NCBI RefSeq assembly: GCF_009649815.1 | Contig: NZ_WJIC01000005.1 | Location: forward strand, 310,001 to 374,000 | From: Nocardia sp. SYP-A9097 | GTDB taxonomy: Bacteria; Actinomycetota; Actinomycetes; Mycobacteriales; Mycobacteriaceae | Direction: 5' to 3' | DNA: 64,000 nt | Part shown: piece after piece, positions 1-11,022 of the stretch | Layout of the letters: each line of letters opens with the position of its first letter | Position numbering within the stretch: the first letter of the stretch is position 1 | The notes under the pieces: generated by a model | Databases searched by the model: none | Told to the model about the DNA's origin: nothing | Seen by the model: the letters and a program-made list of their open reading frames with translations, nothing else | Program-made: the position numbers and the translations under genes

Positions 1-180
1 ACGGGCGGCAACACCCAGCAGGTGGCCGACATCTGGCCGTCGCTGCTCGGTGCCGACAATGCCAATGCCATCGCCCGCGCCTTCCGTAGTGGCCCGGCCT
101 GGCAGCTCGAGGTCCTCGATCGCAAAGGCAAAGTGAAGCAGGGCGATATGCAGGCCCTGCTGCGATTTGCCATGGCCTGA
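1..180 (+). CDS. C-terminal end of an unidentified protein (partial)
   Basis: The first 59 codons of the window are open in frame 1 and end at a TGA at 178-180. The peptide contains QQVADIWPSLLGADNAN and ends in LLRFAMA. It is rich in small residues with an amphipathic tail, and no family motif could be recognised. The gene starts left of the window. It is read in the same direction as hisE, whose likely start lies 114 bases further on, so the two may be co-transcribed. High third-position GC supports real coding; the function is unknown. Confidence 0.5.
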   Translation, partial: TGGNTQQVADIWPSLLGADNANAIARAFRSGPAWQLEVLDRKGKVKQGDMQALLRFAMA

Positions 181-293
181 CCTGGGATTCGAGCCCTTAG
201 GCGGGGATCGCGCCCGCGTGTGATCGCGCGGGCGCACCGCCCGGACCGGGCGCTTTGCAGCGTGTGCGCTGCGGTCTGCGAGAATGGCTCACC

Positions 294-557
294 GTGAAGT
301 CTTTCGAAGCCCTGTTCGCCGAGCTACAGGATCGTGCTGTCAACCGACCCGAAGGGTCAGGAACCGTCGCCGCCTTGGACGCCGGTGTACATGCACAGGG
401 CAAGAAGGTGTTGGAGGAGGCCGGCGAAGTATGGCTGGCCGCCGAGCATGAAAGTGACGAGTCGCTGTCGGAGGAGATCTCCCAGCTGCTCTATTGGGTT
501 CAGGTGCTGATGGTGGGCCGCGGTCTGCGGCTCGAAGACGTGTACCGACATCTGTGA
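294..557 (+). CDS. hisE: phosphoribosyl-ATP pyrophosphatase HisE
   Basis: HisE hydrolyses phosphoribosyl-ATP to phosphoribosyl-AMP and pyrophosphate, the second step of histidine synthesis, in the cytoplasm. The 87-residue product has the all-alpha MazG-like core: [16 protein letters not shown], then [15 protein letters not shown], with the metal-binding acidic residues of the family. A GTG at 294 starts [11 protein letters not shown], matching the conserved N-terminal segment of mycobacterial HisE. The in-frame ATG at 255 would add 13 residues and cannot be excluded. It is followed 87 bases later by hisG, the hisE-hisG pair usual in actinobacteria. Confidence 0.95.
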   Translation: MKSFEALFAELQDRAVNRPEGSGTVAALDAGVHAQGKKVLEEAGEVWLAAEHESDESLSEEISQLLYWVQVLMVGRGLRLEDVYRHL

Positions 558-644
558 TGCGCCGTTTCACCGCACAGCCCGTGCGGCCGATGACCCCGCG
601 TCCACTGTCCTCACGTCCCCCCACCCGTCCCGAAAGGAACATTT

Positions 645-1496
645 ATGCTTCGCGTCGCCGTCCCAAATAAGGGCTCGCTGTCGGAGATGGCCGTTGCCAT
701 CCTCGGCGAGGCCGGATACCGCGGCCGCAAGGATTCCCGCGACCTGACCGTGCTGGATCCGGTCAACCAGGTCGAGTTCTTCTTCCTGCGCCCCAAGGAC
801 ATTGCCATCTATGTCGGCTCCGGTGAGCTCGACCTCGGCATCACCGGCCGCGACCTCGCACTGGATTCCGGTGCGCCCGTACAGGAACGCCTGGCCCTCG
901 GCTTCGGTGGCTCCACCTTCCGCTACGCCGCTCCCGCCGGCCGCGAATGGAAGGTCGAGGACCTCTACGACAAGCGCATCGCCACCTCGTACCCGAACCT
1001 GGTCCTCACCGACCTCAAGGCGCGCGGTATCGAAGCCGAGGTCATCCGCCTCGACGGCGCGGTCGAGATCTCCATCCAGCTCGGTGTCGCCGACGCCATC
1101 GCCGATGTGGTCGGCTCCGGCCGCACCCTGCGCCAGCACAACCTGGTGGCCTTCGGTGAATCCCTCGTCGACTCCGAGGGCGTCCTCATCGAGGCCAAGG
1201 GTGCCGACCGGAAGAACAAGGCCCGCAACCAGCTGGTCGCCCGCATCCAGGGCGTCGTCTTCGCCCAGCATTACCTGATGCTCGACTACGACTGCCCCAG
1301 GTCCCTCCTCGAAGCCGCAGTCGAGATCACCCCCGGCCTGGAATCCCCCACGGTCTCCCCTCTCACCGATCCGGAATGGGTCGCCGTGCGAGCCCTGGTC
1401 CCGCGCAAGAACGGCAACGAGCTCATGGACAAACTCGCCGACCTCGGCGCAAAAGCCATCCTCGCCACCGACATCCGCTCCTGCCGCGCTTTCTGA
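645..1496 (+). CDS. hisG: ATP phosphoribosyltransferase HisG (long form)
   Basis: HisG condenses ATP with phosphoribosyl pyrophosphate in the first committed step of histidine synthesis and is feedback-inhibited by histidine. At 283 residues it is the long form: two periplasmic-binding-like catalytic lobes (about residues 1-210, beginning [16 protein letters not shown], with DLGITGRD and [13 protein letters not shown]), then an ACT-like regulatory domain (about 211-283) containing DIRSCRAF. The ATG at 645 is preceded by a GAAAGGAA ribosome site. A perfect hairpin follows the gene. Confidence 0.97.
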   Translation: MLRVAVPNKGSLSEMAVAILGEAGYRGRKDSRDLTVLDPVNQVEFFFLRPKDIAIYVGSGELDLGITGRDLALDSGAPVQERLALGFGGSTFRYAAPAGREWKVEDLYDKRIATSYPNLVLTDLKARGIEAEVIRLDGAVEISIQLGVADAIADVVGSGRTLRQHNLVAFGESLVDSEGVLIEAKGADRKNKARNQLVARIQGVVFAQHYLMLDYDCPRSLLEAAVEITPGLESPTVSPLTDPEWVAVRALVPRKNGNELMDKLADLGAKAILATDIRSCRAF

Positions 1497-1518
1497 CCCT
1501 CGAATACGCGAAACACGT

Positions 1519-1546
1519 GCGCCCGCTGCGACTTTGCAGCGGGCGC
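1519..1546. terminator. bidirectional intrinsic terminator between hisG and the RecB-like gene
   Basis: A perfect 11-bp inverted repeat, GCGCCCGCTGC / GCAGCGGGCGC, encloses a six-base loop. It lies between two convergent genes, so it can serve both. Confidence 0.75.
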
Positions 1547-1570
1547 CCGTGCGTTTGATCGATGTGCAGG

Positions 1571-3379
<1,809 letters not shown>

Positions 3380-3531
3380 GACGCGAACTTCGCTTCCGAG
3401 GGCTGAAACTTGCACGGCGTGCCGAATTGCTCACTCTGCCATCGGAAGCGAGGTCCGGCCCGTCCCGCTGAACCGCGTGCGGCCGTTCCTGCGACCCGCT
3501 GAATTGCCCTGCCTCGCAGCCTGTTCAACGC

Positions 3532-3567
3532 AATGTGCCCCCTTTTCCATTGGAAAGGGGGCACATT
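3532..3567. terminator. strong bidirectional terminator after trmI
   Basis: A perfect 14-bp stem (AATGTGCCCCCTTT and its complement) with an eight-base loop sits between trmI and the convergent exported-protein gene. The A/T ends give U tracts on both strands. Confidence 0.85.
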
Positions 3568-3596
3568 CGCGTTTTCAGTCGTTGCCGATCAGCCGA

Positions 3597-4022
3597 TCAG
3601 CAGGGCGCGCGGCCCATCGACAGGATGGTGCAGCCGGTGTTCTCCGAGAGCTGCCAGCCCCCGGCGGTGTGCTGCCACGACATCGGCACGCCCGGCATGG
3701 TGCCGTGCGGGGAGACGATGGCGACCGAGGCATTGGCATTGTCGCCGTCGACCTGGATATTCGAGACGGCGAAGCCGACCTTGCCGTAATTGCCGAGCTT
3801 CGAGGTCATGGTGTTGATATTGCTCGCGCGGCGGTCACCGCTGACCATGAGTTGCTGCTTGTCGCCGGTCGGGACGGTGGGATCGACGAACCGGTCGAGG
3901 GTGGACTGCAACTCCTCCGGCGACGGCGCGGGCGCGTCGGCGTAGGCGAGTCCGGTGCCCGAGGTGAGGGCGATGGTCGCGCCGAGCGCGGCCAGGGAGA
4001 TGCGGGCGGAGCGAGCGAGCAT
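3597..4022 (-). CDS. secreted MTB12/CFP2-like protein
   Basis: A 141-residue exported protein with an N-terminal signal peptide (MLARSARISLAALGATIAL, cut near AYA-DA). The mature domain resembles mycobacterial low-molecular-weight antigen MTB12: PSPEELQSTLDRFVDP, a SPHGTMPGVPMSW turn and a C-terminal CTILSMGRAPC pair of cysteines. It is a close paralogue of the lipoprotein encoded just upstream on the same strand and lacks a lipobox, so it is probably released. The ATG at 4022 has GAAAGG upstream. The pair occupies the place of lppK between trmI and arc. Its molecular role is unknown. Confidence 0.8.
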   Translation of the reverse strand: MLARSARISLAALGATIALTSGTGLAYADAPAPSPEELQSTLDRFVDPTVPTGDKQQLMVSGDRRASNINTMTSKLGNYGKVGFAVSNIQVDGDNANASVAIVSPHGTMPGVPMSWQHTAGGWQLSENTGCTILSMGRAPC

Positions 4023-4057
4023 GAGCGGAAAAGCCTTTCGTGCGATCGGAGTGGGTA

Positions 4058-4582
4058 TTACGGCTGGCAGGCGGCGCGCGCCATACCGAGGATCGTGCAC
4101 GCGCCGGAGTCGGCGAGCTTCCAGGTGCCGTCGACGTACTGGAACGACATCGGCACATCAGGCATGGTGCCGTGCGGGGAGACCACCGCAACCTTGGCCT
4201 CGGCCTTGTCGCCATCGGTCTTGATCTCACCCACGGTGAACGACACCGAGTAATGCGCGAGCCCCTGGTTCATGGTCTCGATGAGCGCGATCCGCTTCTC
4301 CCCATCGATCACCAATTGCGCCTTGTCCGCAGCAGGTTTGGCCGGATCGGCGAACGCGGTCAATACGCCCTGGAGCTGCTCGGCGGTCGGTGCGGGCGCG
4401 ACGGCCGCGGCGGTCACACCGGCCGAAGTGGAGGCCGTCGTCTCGGTCGAGTTCTTGTCATCCGAGCCGCAGCCAGCCAGAGTGGCGGTAACGGCCAAGG
4501 CCGCCGCAACGGTAGCCACGGAAACACGAAGCGTCCGCGTGGCGTTGCGCATACCAGAAGTTCGACTGGTGGGAAGGAGCAT
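4058..4582 (-). CDS. MTB12-like lipoprotein (LppK position)
   Basis: A predicted lipoprotein: basic n-region, hydrophobic VSVATVAAALAVTATLAGC with lipobox LAGC, a Ser/Thr-rich linker, then an MTB12-like domain (PTAEQLQGVLTAFADPAKP, VSPHGTMPDVPMSF, CTILGMARAAC). The ATG at 4582 is preferred because GAAAGGG lies eight bases before it; an ATG at 4552 would give a shorter n-region with no ribosome site. The 35-base gap to the next paralogue suggests one transcript and a tandem duplication. Its place between trmI and arc equals that of M. tuberculosis lppK. Function unknown. Confidence 0.8.
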   Translation of the reverse strand: MLLPTSRTSGMRNATRTLRVSVATVAAALAVTATLAGCGSDDKNSTETTASTSAGVTAAAVAPAPTAEQLQGVLTAFADPAKPAADKAQLVIDGEKRIALIETMNQGLAHYSVSFTVGEIKTDGDKAEAKVAVVSPHGTMPDVPMSFQYVDGTWKLADSGACTILGMARAACQP

Positions 4583-4627
4583 CAACGGCACCCTTTCGGA
4601 TCGGCCGGCGATTAACTCGCCGGAAAT

Positions 4628-4647
4628 ATGTTAGGGCAGGCTAACAT
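4628..4647. promoter_or_regulatory. iron-box-like dyad upstream of the lipoprotein gene and arc
   Basis: ATGTTAG-ggcagg-CTAACAT is a perfect 7-bp inverted repeat. Its core TTAGGGCAGGCTAAC matches about 13 of 19 positions of the DtxR/IdeR iron box recalled from mycobacteria. It lies in the divergent promoter region between the lipoprotein gene and arc. Regulator assignment is an inference. Confidence 0.4.
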
Positions 4648-4762
4648 GTTCGTCCGATCCGCCGGCCGCAGCCTAGATGTGATCACGACGAAACCATGTC
4701 GGAAAGCGAGAACGGGTATCGCCCGGTAGCGTTGATAGACCGGGACTGGGAGGAGCAGCATT

Positions 4763-6523
4763 ATGAGCCCCATCGAAAATTCGGATTCGGCGGCCTGGAG
4801 GGAACTCGAGGCGGTACGAGCCGAGGCGGCTGCACTCCGGAGGCAACTCGCCGACTCGCCGGATCGCTCACGGGAATTGGAAGCGCGCGTAGATTCGCTG
4901 ACGATTCGCAACACCAAACTCATGGACACTCTCAAGGAAGCGCGCCAGCAGCTTGTCGCGCTACGCGAGGAAGTGGATCGGCTCGGTCAGCCACCGAGCG
5001 GCTACGGCGTCCTGCTTGGCGTATATGAGGATCAGACGGTCGACGTGTTCACCTCAGGACGCAAGATGCGCCTGACGTGCTCGCCGAATATCGACACCGC
5101 CACTCTCATCTACGGTCAGACCATACGTCTCAATGAGGCATTGACCGTGGTCGAGGCTGGTCGATTCGATCAAATCGGCGAAATCGGCACGCTGCGCGAA
5201 ATTCTCGACGACGGCCGTCGAGCTCTGGTGGTCGGCCATGCCGACGAGGAGCGAGTGGTGTGGCTCTCCGGCCCGCTCTCCGCGCTCGTCGATGTGGACG
5301 ATATGGAGGATCCGGATCGACCCATTCGCAAACTGCGCCCGGGTGATTCGCTGCTGGTCGATACCAAGGCCGGCTTCGCCTTCGAACGGATTCCCAAGGC
5401 GGAGGTCGAGGACCTCGTGCTGGAGGAAGTCCCCGACGTCGATTACCACGACATCGGTGGCCTCTCACGTCAGATCGAGCAGATCCGCGATGCGGTGGAA
5501 CTGCCCTTCCTGCACAAGGATCTGTTCCGCGAGTACGCGCTGCGGCCGCCCAAGGGTGTGCTGCTCTACGGTCCCCCCGGTTGCGGTAAGACGTTGATCG
5601 CCAAGGCCGTTGCCAATTCGCTCGCCAAGAAGATCGCCGAGGCGCGCGGTGAGGATGCCAAGGAAGCCAAGTCGTTCTTCCTGAACATCAAGGGTCCGGA
5701 GCTGCTCAACAAGTTCGTCGGTGAGACCGAGCGTCATATTCGGATCATCTTCCAGCGGGCTCGTGAGAAGGCCTCTGAGGGCACTCCGGTGATCGTGTTC
5801 TTCGACGAGATGGACTCGATCTTCCGCACCCGAGGTTCGGGTGTTTCGTCCGATGTCGAGACAACCGTTGTGCCGCAGCTGCTTTCGGAGATCGACGGCG
5901 TCGAGGGCCTGGAGAACGTCATTGTCATCGGTGCCTCCAACCGCGAGGACATGATCGACCCGGCCATCCTGCGGCCCGGCCGCCTGGACGTGAAGATCAA
6001 GATCGAGCGCCCGGATGCCGAAGCGGCACAGGACATCTTCTCCAAGTACCTGACCGATACGCTGCCGCTGCACGCGGATGATCTCGCCGAATTCAACGGT
6101 GAGCGCACCAAGTGTGTGAAGGCGATGATCGAGCGGGTCGTGGATCGGATGTACGCCGAGAGCGAGGACAACCGCTTCCTGGAGGTCACCTACGCCAATG
6201 GTGACAAGGAGGTCCTGTACTTCAAGGACTTCAACTCCGGCGCCATGATTCAGAACATCGTGGACCGCTCCAAGAAGTACGCCATCAAGTCGGTGCTCGA
6301 GTCGGGCAATCCGGGTCTGCGTATTCAGCATCTCTTCGACTCCATCGTGGACGAGTTCGCTGAGAACGAGGATCTGCCCAACACCACGAATCCCGATGAC
6401 TGGGCTCGGATCTCGGGCAAGAAGGGTGAGCGCATCGTCTACATCCGCACCCTGGTGACGGGCAAGAACGCCTCCGCCAGCCGTGCCATCGACACCGAGT
6501 CGAATACCGGCCAGTACCTGTAA
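4763..6523 (+). CDS. arc: proteasome-associated AAA ATPase ARC (Mpa)
   Basis: The hexameric ring ATPase that binds Pup, unfolds pupylated proteins and feeds them to the 20S proteasome. Domains in order: N-terminal coiled coil (about residues 10-75, [20 protein letters not shown]) that captures Pup, two OB folds (about 80-220), and an AAA module with Walker A GPPGCGKT (near 269), Walker [11 protein letters not shown] and sensor/arginine region [12 protein letters not shown]. The C-terminus ends QYL, the motif that docks in the proteasome alpha ring. At 586 residues it is of family length. A GGAGGAG ribosome site precedes ATG 4763. It lies 33.7 kb from dop instead of close by. Confidence 0.98.
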   Translation: MSPIENSDSAAWRELEAVRAEAAALRRQLADSPDRSRELEARVDSLTIRNTKLMDTLKEARQQLVALREEVDRLGQPPSGYGVLLGVYEDQTVDVFTSGRKMRLTCSPNIDTATLIYGQTIRLNEALTVVEAGRFDQIGEIGTLREILDDGRRALVVGHADEERVVWLSGPLSALVDVDDMEDPDRPIRKLRPGDSLLVDTKAGFAFERIPKAEVEDLVLEEVPDVDYHDIGGLSRQIEQIRDAVELPFLHKDLFREYALRPPKGVLLYGPPGCGKTLIAKAVANSLAKKIAEARGEDAKEAKSFFLNIKGPELLNKFVGETERHIRIIFQRAREKASEGTPVIVFFDEMDSIFRTRGSGVSSDVETTVVPQLLSEIDGVEGLENVIVIGASNREDMIDPAILRPGRLDVKIKIERPDAEAAQDIFSKYLTDTLPLHADDLAEFNGERTKCVKAMIERVVDRMYAESEDNRFLEVTYANGDKEVLYFKDFNSGAMIQNIVDRSKKYAIKSVLESGNPGLRIQHLFDSIVDEFAENEDLPNTTNPDDWARISGKKGERIVYIRTLVTGKNASASRAIDTESNTGQYL

Positions 6524-6537
6524 GCCGGAGAACGTCA

Positions 6538-6567
6538 GGGCCGCAATCTCCTTCGAGATCGCGGCCC
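6538..6567. terminator. terminator between arc and marR
   Basis: GGGCCGCaATCTC / GAGATcGCGGCCC, a 13-bp stem with one mismatch and a four-base loop, followed by TTT. It separates two convergent genes. Confidence 0.75.
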
Positions 6568-6579
6568 TTTCGTGTGTGA

Positions 6580-7026
6580 TCAGCCTCGGCGCGGTGTCGC
6601 GTCGAGTTCGGCGAGGATCTCGCGCAGGGTCTCGCGGCGTTCGGGGGAGAGGTTCGAGAACAGTTCGCGCGCGGCCTGGACTCGGGCGTCGGCCATCCGG
6701 GCGAGCAGGGCGCGCCCCGCGTCGGTGAGGGTGACGAGAATGGCGCGGCGGTTGGCCGGGTCGGGGGCGCGGGTGAGCAGTCCGGCGGACTCGAGGGCAT
6801 CCACGACGGTGGTGGCCGAGCGCGGCACGATGCCGAGTCGTTCGGCGAGATCGGACATGCGCAGTGACTCGCCCGTACGGTCCAGGGTGCGCAGCGCGCG
6901 GGCCTGGGCGGGGGTCAGGCCCAGTGGCGCGAGGTTTGCCATCTGGGCGTGCCGAATGCGTTTGGCGGTGCGTAGATACAGGTCGGGCAGGTCGCCGTCG
7001 GATGCCTTCTCCATATTGCTGAGCAT
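6580..7026 (-). CDS. MarR-family transcriptional regulator
   Basis: A 148-residue winged-helix regulator. The DNA-binding region is about 50-110: LRMSDLAERLGIVPRSATTVVDALESAGL as recognition helix, then wing DPANRRAILVTLTDAGR. Helices at both ends would form the dimer interface. It is divergent from an ABC exporter gene 74 bases away, the usual layout of a MarR repressor and a drug-efflux target. The start may be ATG 7026 or ATG 7014; neither has a strong ribosome site. A dyad in the shared promoter is the likely operator. Confidence 0.88.
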   Translation of the reverse strand: MLSNMEKASDGDLPDLYLRTAKRIRHAQMANLAPLGLTPAQARALRTLDRTGESLRMSDLAERLGIVPRSATTVVDALESAGLLTRAPDPANRRAILVTLTDAGRALLARMADARVQAARELFSNLSPERRETLREILAELDATPRRG

Positions 7027-7063
7027 AGCTCACTGTTGTATGGAATAATTGTGAGTCTAGCTC
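7021..7063. promoter_or_regulatory. candidate MarR operator in the marR / ABC exporter promoter
   Basis: GAGCATAGCTCAC at 7021-7033 and GTGAGTCTAGCTC at 7051-7063 are inverted copies matching at 10 of 13 positions, with centres 30 bp apart. The left half overlaps the marR start, and the whole dyad lies in front of the exporter, fitting joint repression. Confidence 0.5.
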
Positions 7064-7100
7064 AGTTATTGGGAGCGATTCTTCATGGAAGGAGGCGCCT

Positions 7101-8861
7101 ATGGCTGCCCGATCCGAACTGCGCCGGATACTCCGGCTGTTCCACCCCTATCGTTCCCGGCTCGCCCTCGTGGGTGCGCTGGTCGCCTTGTCCTCCATCG
7201 TGGGGCTGGCCTCACCGTTCATGGTGCGCGGAGTTATCGATACCGCGCTGCCGAACGGTCGCACCGGGCTGCTGACCCTGCTCGCGATCGGCATGATCGC
7301 GGTCTCGGCGCTCACCGCGGTATTCGGTGTCTTGCAGACCTATCTGTCGACCGCGGTCGGGCAGGAGGTCATGCATGATCTGCGGACCGCGGTCTACGCG
7401 CGGTTGCAGTCCATGCCGCTCGCCTTCTTCACCGCGACGCGCACCGGAGAGGTGCAGTCGCGCATTGCCAATGACATCGGCGGTATGCAGTCCACGGTCA
7501 CCTCCACCGCGACCTCGCTGATCTCCAACTTCACCTCGGTGCTCGCGGCGGTGATCGCCATGATCGCGCTGGACTGGCGGCTGACCATGGTGTCGCTGCT
7601 CATGCTGCCGTTCTTCGTATGGATCTCGCGCCGAGTGGGTTCCGAGCGCCGCCGTATCACCGGACAGCGGCAGAAGCAGCTCGCCGGTATGTCCGCGATT
7701 GTCGAGGAGTCGCTCTCGGTGAGCGGGATTCTGTTGGGGCGCACCATGGGTCGCTCGCCCGCGCTGGTCGATGACTTCTCGCGCGAATCACGTGGCCTGG
7801 TGGACTTGGAGATTCGCTCCAGCATGGCCGGTCGCTGGCGGCAGTCGACCATCACCATTGTGATGGCGGCCATGCCCGCCGTCGTCTACTGGGCGGCCGG
7901 ATTGACCGTTGCCGCAGGGCATCCGCTGGTCTCCATCGGCACGCTGGTCGCGTTCACAACCTTGCAGGCCGGTTTGCTGCGCCCCGCTGTCATGCTGCTC
8001 TCGACCGGTGTCGAGGTGCAGAGTTCGCTGGCGCTGTTCACCCGGATCTTCGAATACCTGGATCTGCGACCGGATATCGCGGAACCCGAGCAGCCGGTGG
8101 CATTGCCCATCAAGGGTGTGACCGGTGCGGTGCGGTTCGACCAGGTCGGCTTCGCCTACGACCCCGCCGACCGGAATGTGCTGCACGACATCGATATCGG
8201 CGTTCCCGCCGGCACGAGTCTGGCCATTGTCGGGGAAACCGGTTCGGGCAAGACGACTCTCGGCTATCTGGCCGCCCGGCTCTACGATGCGAGCTCGGGC
8301 AGCATCACCGTCGACGGAATCGATGTGCGGGACTTGAGTTTCGCCGATCTCTCCGCCACCGTCGGCGTGGTCTCCCAGGAGACCTACCTGTTCCACGCCT
8401 CGGTCGCGGAGAACCTGCGCTTCGCCAAACCCGATGCCACAGACGAGGAACTGTACGCCGCCGCCCGCGCCGCGCAGATCCATGAACACATCGCCGGACT
8501 TCCCGACGGCTACGACACCAAGGTCGGCGAACGCGGCTACCGCTTCTCCGGTGGCGAGAAGCAGCGCCTCGCGGTGGCCCGCGCCATCCTCCGCAATCCC
8601 CCGATCCTGGTCCTCGACGAGGCCACCAGCGCACTCGACACCCGCACCGAGCGCGAGGTGCAAGCCGCCATCGACGCACTCTCCGAAGGCCGCACCACCA
8701 TCACCATCGCGCACCGCCTGTCCACCATCCGCAATGCCGATCAGATCGTGGTCCTCGATCACGGCGTGGTCGTCGAACGCGGCACGCATGCGGAACTGCT
8801 GGCGCGCAATGGTTTCTATGCCGACCTGCTCGCCCGCGACGAGGTACTCGCGGTCGCCTGA
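7101..8861 (+). CDS. multidrug-type ABC exporter, fused membrane and ATPase domains
   Basis: A half-transporter of 586 residues that would dimerise in the membrane. Six membrane segments span about residues 20-310, followed by the nucleotide-binding domain: Walker A GETGSGKT (near 377), signature FSGGEKQRLAVARA (near 480), Walker B ILVLDEATSALD (near 503) and H-loop IAHRLST (near 536), all intact. The exported compound cannot be told from sequence; the divergent MarR gene suggests a toxic small molecule. A GGAAGGAGG ribosome site precedes ATG 7101. Confidence 0.93.
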   Translation: MAARSELRRILRLFHPYRSRLALVGALVALSSIVGLASPFMVRGVIDTALPNGRTGLLTLLAIGMIAVSALTAVFGVLQTYLSTAVGQEVMHDLRTAVYARLQSMPLAFFTATRTGEVQSRIANDIGGMQSTVTSTATSLISNFTSVLAAVIAMIALDWRLTMVSLLMLPFFVWISRRVGSERRRITGQRQKQLAGMSAIVEESLSVSGILLGRTMGRSPALVDDFSRESRGLVDLEIRSSMAGRWRQSTITIVMAAMPAVVYWAAGLTVAAGHPLVSIGTLVAFTTLQAGLLRPAVMLLSTGVEVQSSLALFTRIFEYLDLRPDIAEPEQPVALPIKGVTGAVRFDQVGFAYDPADRNVLHDIDIGVPAGTSLAIVGETGSGKTTLGYLAARLYDASSGSITVDGIDVRDLSFADLSATVGVVSQETYLFHASVAENLRFAKPDATDEELYAAARAAQIHEHIAGLPDGYDTKVGERGYRFSGGEKQRLAVARAILRNPPILVLDEATSALDTRTEREVQAAIDALSEGRTTITIAHRLSTIRNADQIVVLDHGVVVERGTHAELLARNGFYADLLARDEVLAVA

Positions 8862-8999
8862 CCAGCCCGCACTCCGGGTCAGGGCCGGTGCCGCGACGGG
8901 CGCGTCACCGCGCGGGTGCCTGTTATAGTCCGTTCAGAACCCTTGCCGCACAGTCCGATCGAGGTGGCGGGTGGTGGGCCGGCCGCGGGAGGTGACCCG

Positions 9000-9946
9000 G
9001 TGGACATTGCTGCGGGTACCGTTTTCGCGGGGTACCGGATCGAACGCCGGTTGGGGTCCGGCGGTATGGGGACGGTCTATCTCGCGCGGCATCCGCGACT
9101 ACCGCGTCATGATGCGCTCAAGGTGTTGTCGGCGGAGCGGTCCAGCGGCGCGCGGTATCGGGCTTCCTGAGGGAGGCGGGAAGTCGCTGCGCGAGTACGG
9201 CATCCGAATCTGGTCACGGTGCACGATCGCGGTGAGCAGGACGGGCGGAACAATTCGACGATGAGCCGATCGATCGACGCTCGGACGTCTATGCGCTGGG
9301 CTGCACGCTCTTTCAGATGTTGACCGGGGAGCTGCCGTTCGTCCGGGACGCTCCCGGTTCGGTCATGTACGCGCACATGCATGAGGACCCGCCCAGCCCA
9401 TCGGACCTGAATCCCGCGGTGCCGGTGGGTTTCGACGCGGTGGTGGCACGGGCGATGGCCAAGCGCCCGGAGGATAGATACGACAGTTGTGAAGAGCTGG
9501 CGACCGCGGCGCGCGCGGCAGCGTCGGGCGAGCTCGGTGCGCAGGTGGGGCGATCGCGCGGCCTGAAAAGATTTGCGGTGGTGTTGGTCTTGCTGCTGCT
9601 GGTCGCCGCCGGGGTCGTGGCCGTGCGGGAATTGCTGCCGGGTGCGTCGCCGGTCGGTCCGGCCGCCGCGGTGCGGCCCGTGTCCGGAACCATCGATCCG
9701 GCGTACTGGGCGGGGTACGCCTATATCGCGCAGACCTTTCCGAATCTGTTGCCGCCCACACCGTATGGTGGCGGATATCAGGAATTGACCGCCTGCATCC
9801 CGACCGGCGCCGGTGCGGACGACTGGGTGACTCAGCTGCCACTCGGGGAGCTGTACTGTTTGGGCAATTCCGATCCGGTCTACTCGGTGTTCATCACCTG
9901 CAATCTCGATCGCACACGCGGCGCATCCGCGACTGCCGCGCCGTGA
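9000..9946 (+). pseudogene. receptor Ser/Thr protein kinase relic 1, catalytic core deleted
   Basis: Remains of a PknB-type receptor kinase. GTG 9000 has GGGAGGT upstream and starts an N-lobe with the glycine loop [14 protein letters not shown] and the VAIK-region relic DALKVLS. The frame then breaks near 9165. RVRHPNLVTVHDRGEQDG survives in another frame. The segment that should hold HRD and DFG (roughly 80 residues) is missing. The frame resumes with FDDEPIDRRSDVYALGCTLF, the C-lobe, a membrane helix (RFAVVLVLLLLVAAGVVAV) and an extracellular domain with CIP, LYCLG and FITCNLDRT. The 3' end is fused into relic 2 near 9915. It cannot be an active kinase. Confidence 0.85.
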
Positions 9947-11017
9947 CGCGCTGAAGGTGCTGTCGCCCGGCGGCGGTGACGATTTCGAGTTCACCGCCCG
10001 GTTCGTGCGCGAAGCGGAACTGGTGGCTCGGCTCGAGCATCCGAATATCGTGCGCGTGTACGACCGCGGCATCGAACGCGGATGTCTCTGGCTGGCAATG
10101 GCTTTCGTGGACGGGGTCGATGCCGCCGAGCTGCTGCGCGGCAATCCGGCGGGTCTGCCGCCGGAGCGGGTAGCGCATATTGTCGCCGAGGTGGGGCGCG
10201 GGCTCGATGAGGCGCATCGGCTCGGCCTGTTGCACCGCGATGTGAAGTCGGCGAATATTCTGCTCGAATCACGGTCCGGGGAACCGGATCTGGTCTTCAT
10301 CTCGGATTTCGAAGTAGCCAGGCCGATGGCCGAGTCCGAGGTGCTGACCGAGGACGGGACGGTACTCTCCGCGCTGGCCTACGCGGCACCGGAAGCGCTG
10401 GCCGGCGAGGCGGTCGATCAGCGGGTCGATGTGTACGCGCTCGGCTGCACCCTGTTCGAATTGCTCACGGGTACGGTGCATTTCCCGGCGTCGAGTCCCG
10501 GCCATAGCGTCGAGCGTCGTATCGCAGTCTGCGGTCGCGCCGGACAGCACCACATCCTGGGGTGCCTACGGTTTCATCGTGCGGGCGCTGTCCACGCTCT
10601 TACCGTCGACACCGCTGGACAGTGGCTATAAAGCGACTCGATGCGTCCCGGTCGATGACGATCGCGGCGCCGTCAAGATCACCGCTCCGCTCGGTGCCCT
10701 CCCGGGTATGCGGTGCAATGGGAACGGCCGGCCCGTCGAATGGCTGTTCGTGACATGCAATGCCGACCGCACTCCCATGACCATCGCGGCCGACCCCGGC
10801 GAAACCGTACTGGGCGAACAGCATTGGCAGCACACCTCCGGCGGTGGCCGCATGATCTGGCGTGAGCTCCGGCGGCGATGCTGCCGACGGACAGCTGACC
10901 GGCGTACTGCACATCCAATTCGACGATCCCGCAAGGAATTTCTGCGGACTCGACGCATTGGGCGGCGCCACCGGCCAGGAGTTGGCCGACCGTTGGTGGC
11001 CCGATGTCCCGCTCTGA
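9915..11017 (+). pseudogene. receptor Ser/Thr protein kinase relic 2, frameshifted and fused to relic 1
   Basis: A second, paralogous kinase whose glycine loop is lost because it begins inside the N-lobe (HPRLPRRDALKVLS). The catalytic loop HRDVKSANILL is intact, but DFG has become DFE (ISDFEVAR) and the APE region reads AYAAPEALAG. After LFELLTGTVHFPAS the frame shifts near 10540 and the C-lobe and membrane helix are missing. It continues directly into an extracellular domain (GAYGFIV..LLPSTP..GY..C.P) like that of relic 1, then shifts again near 10860 to end at a TGA at 11015-11017. Two frameshifts and at least two deletions mark it as decayed. Confidence 0.85.
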
Positions 11018-11022
11018 GCGGG

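Noticed and set aside
5465..7033. 522-codon minus-strand frame
   Set aside because: It runs antisense to arc and through marR. Its composition is Arg/Pro/His-rich, with no motif.
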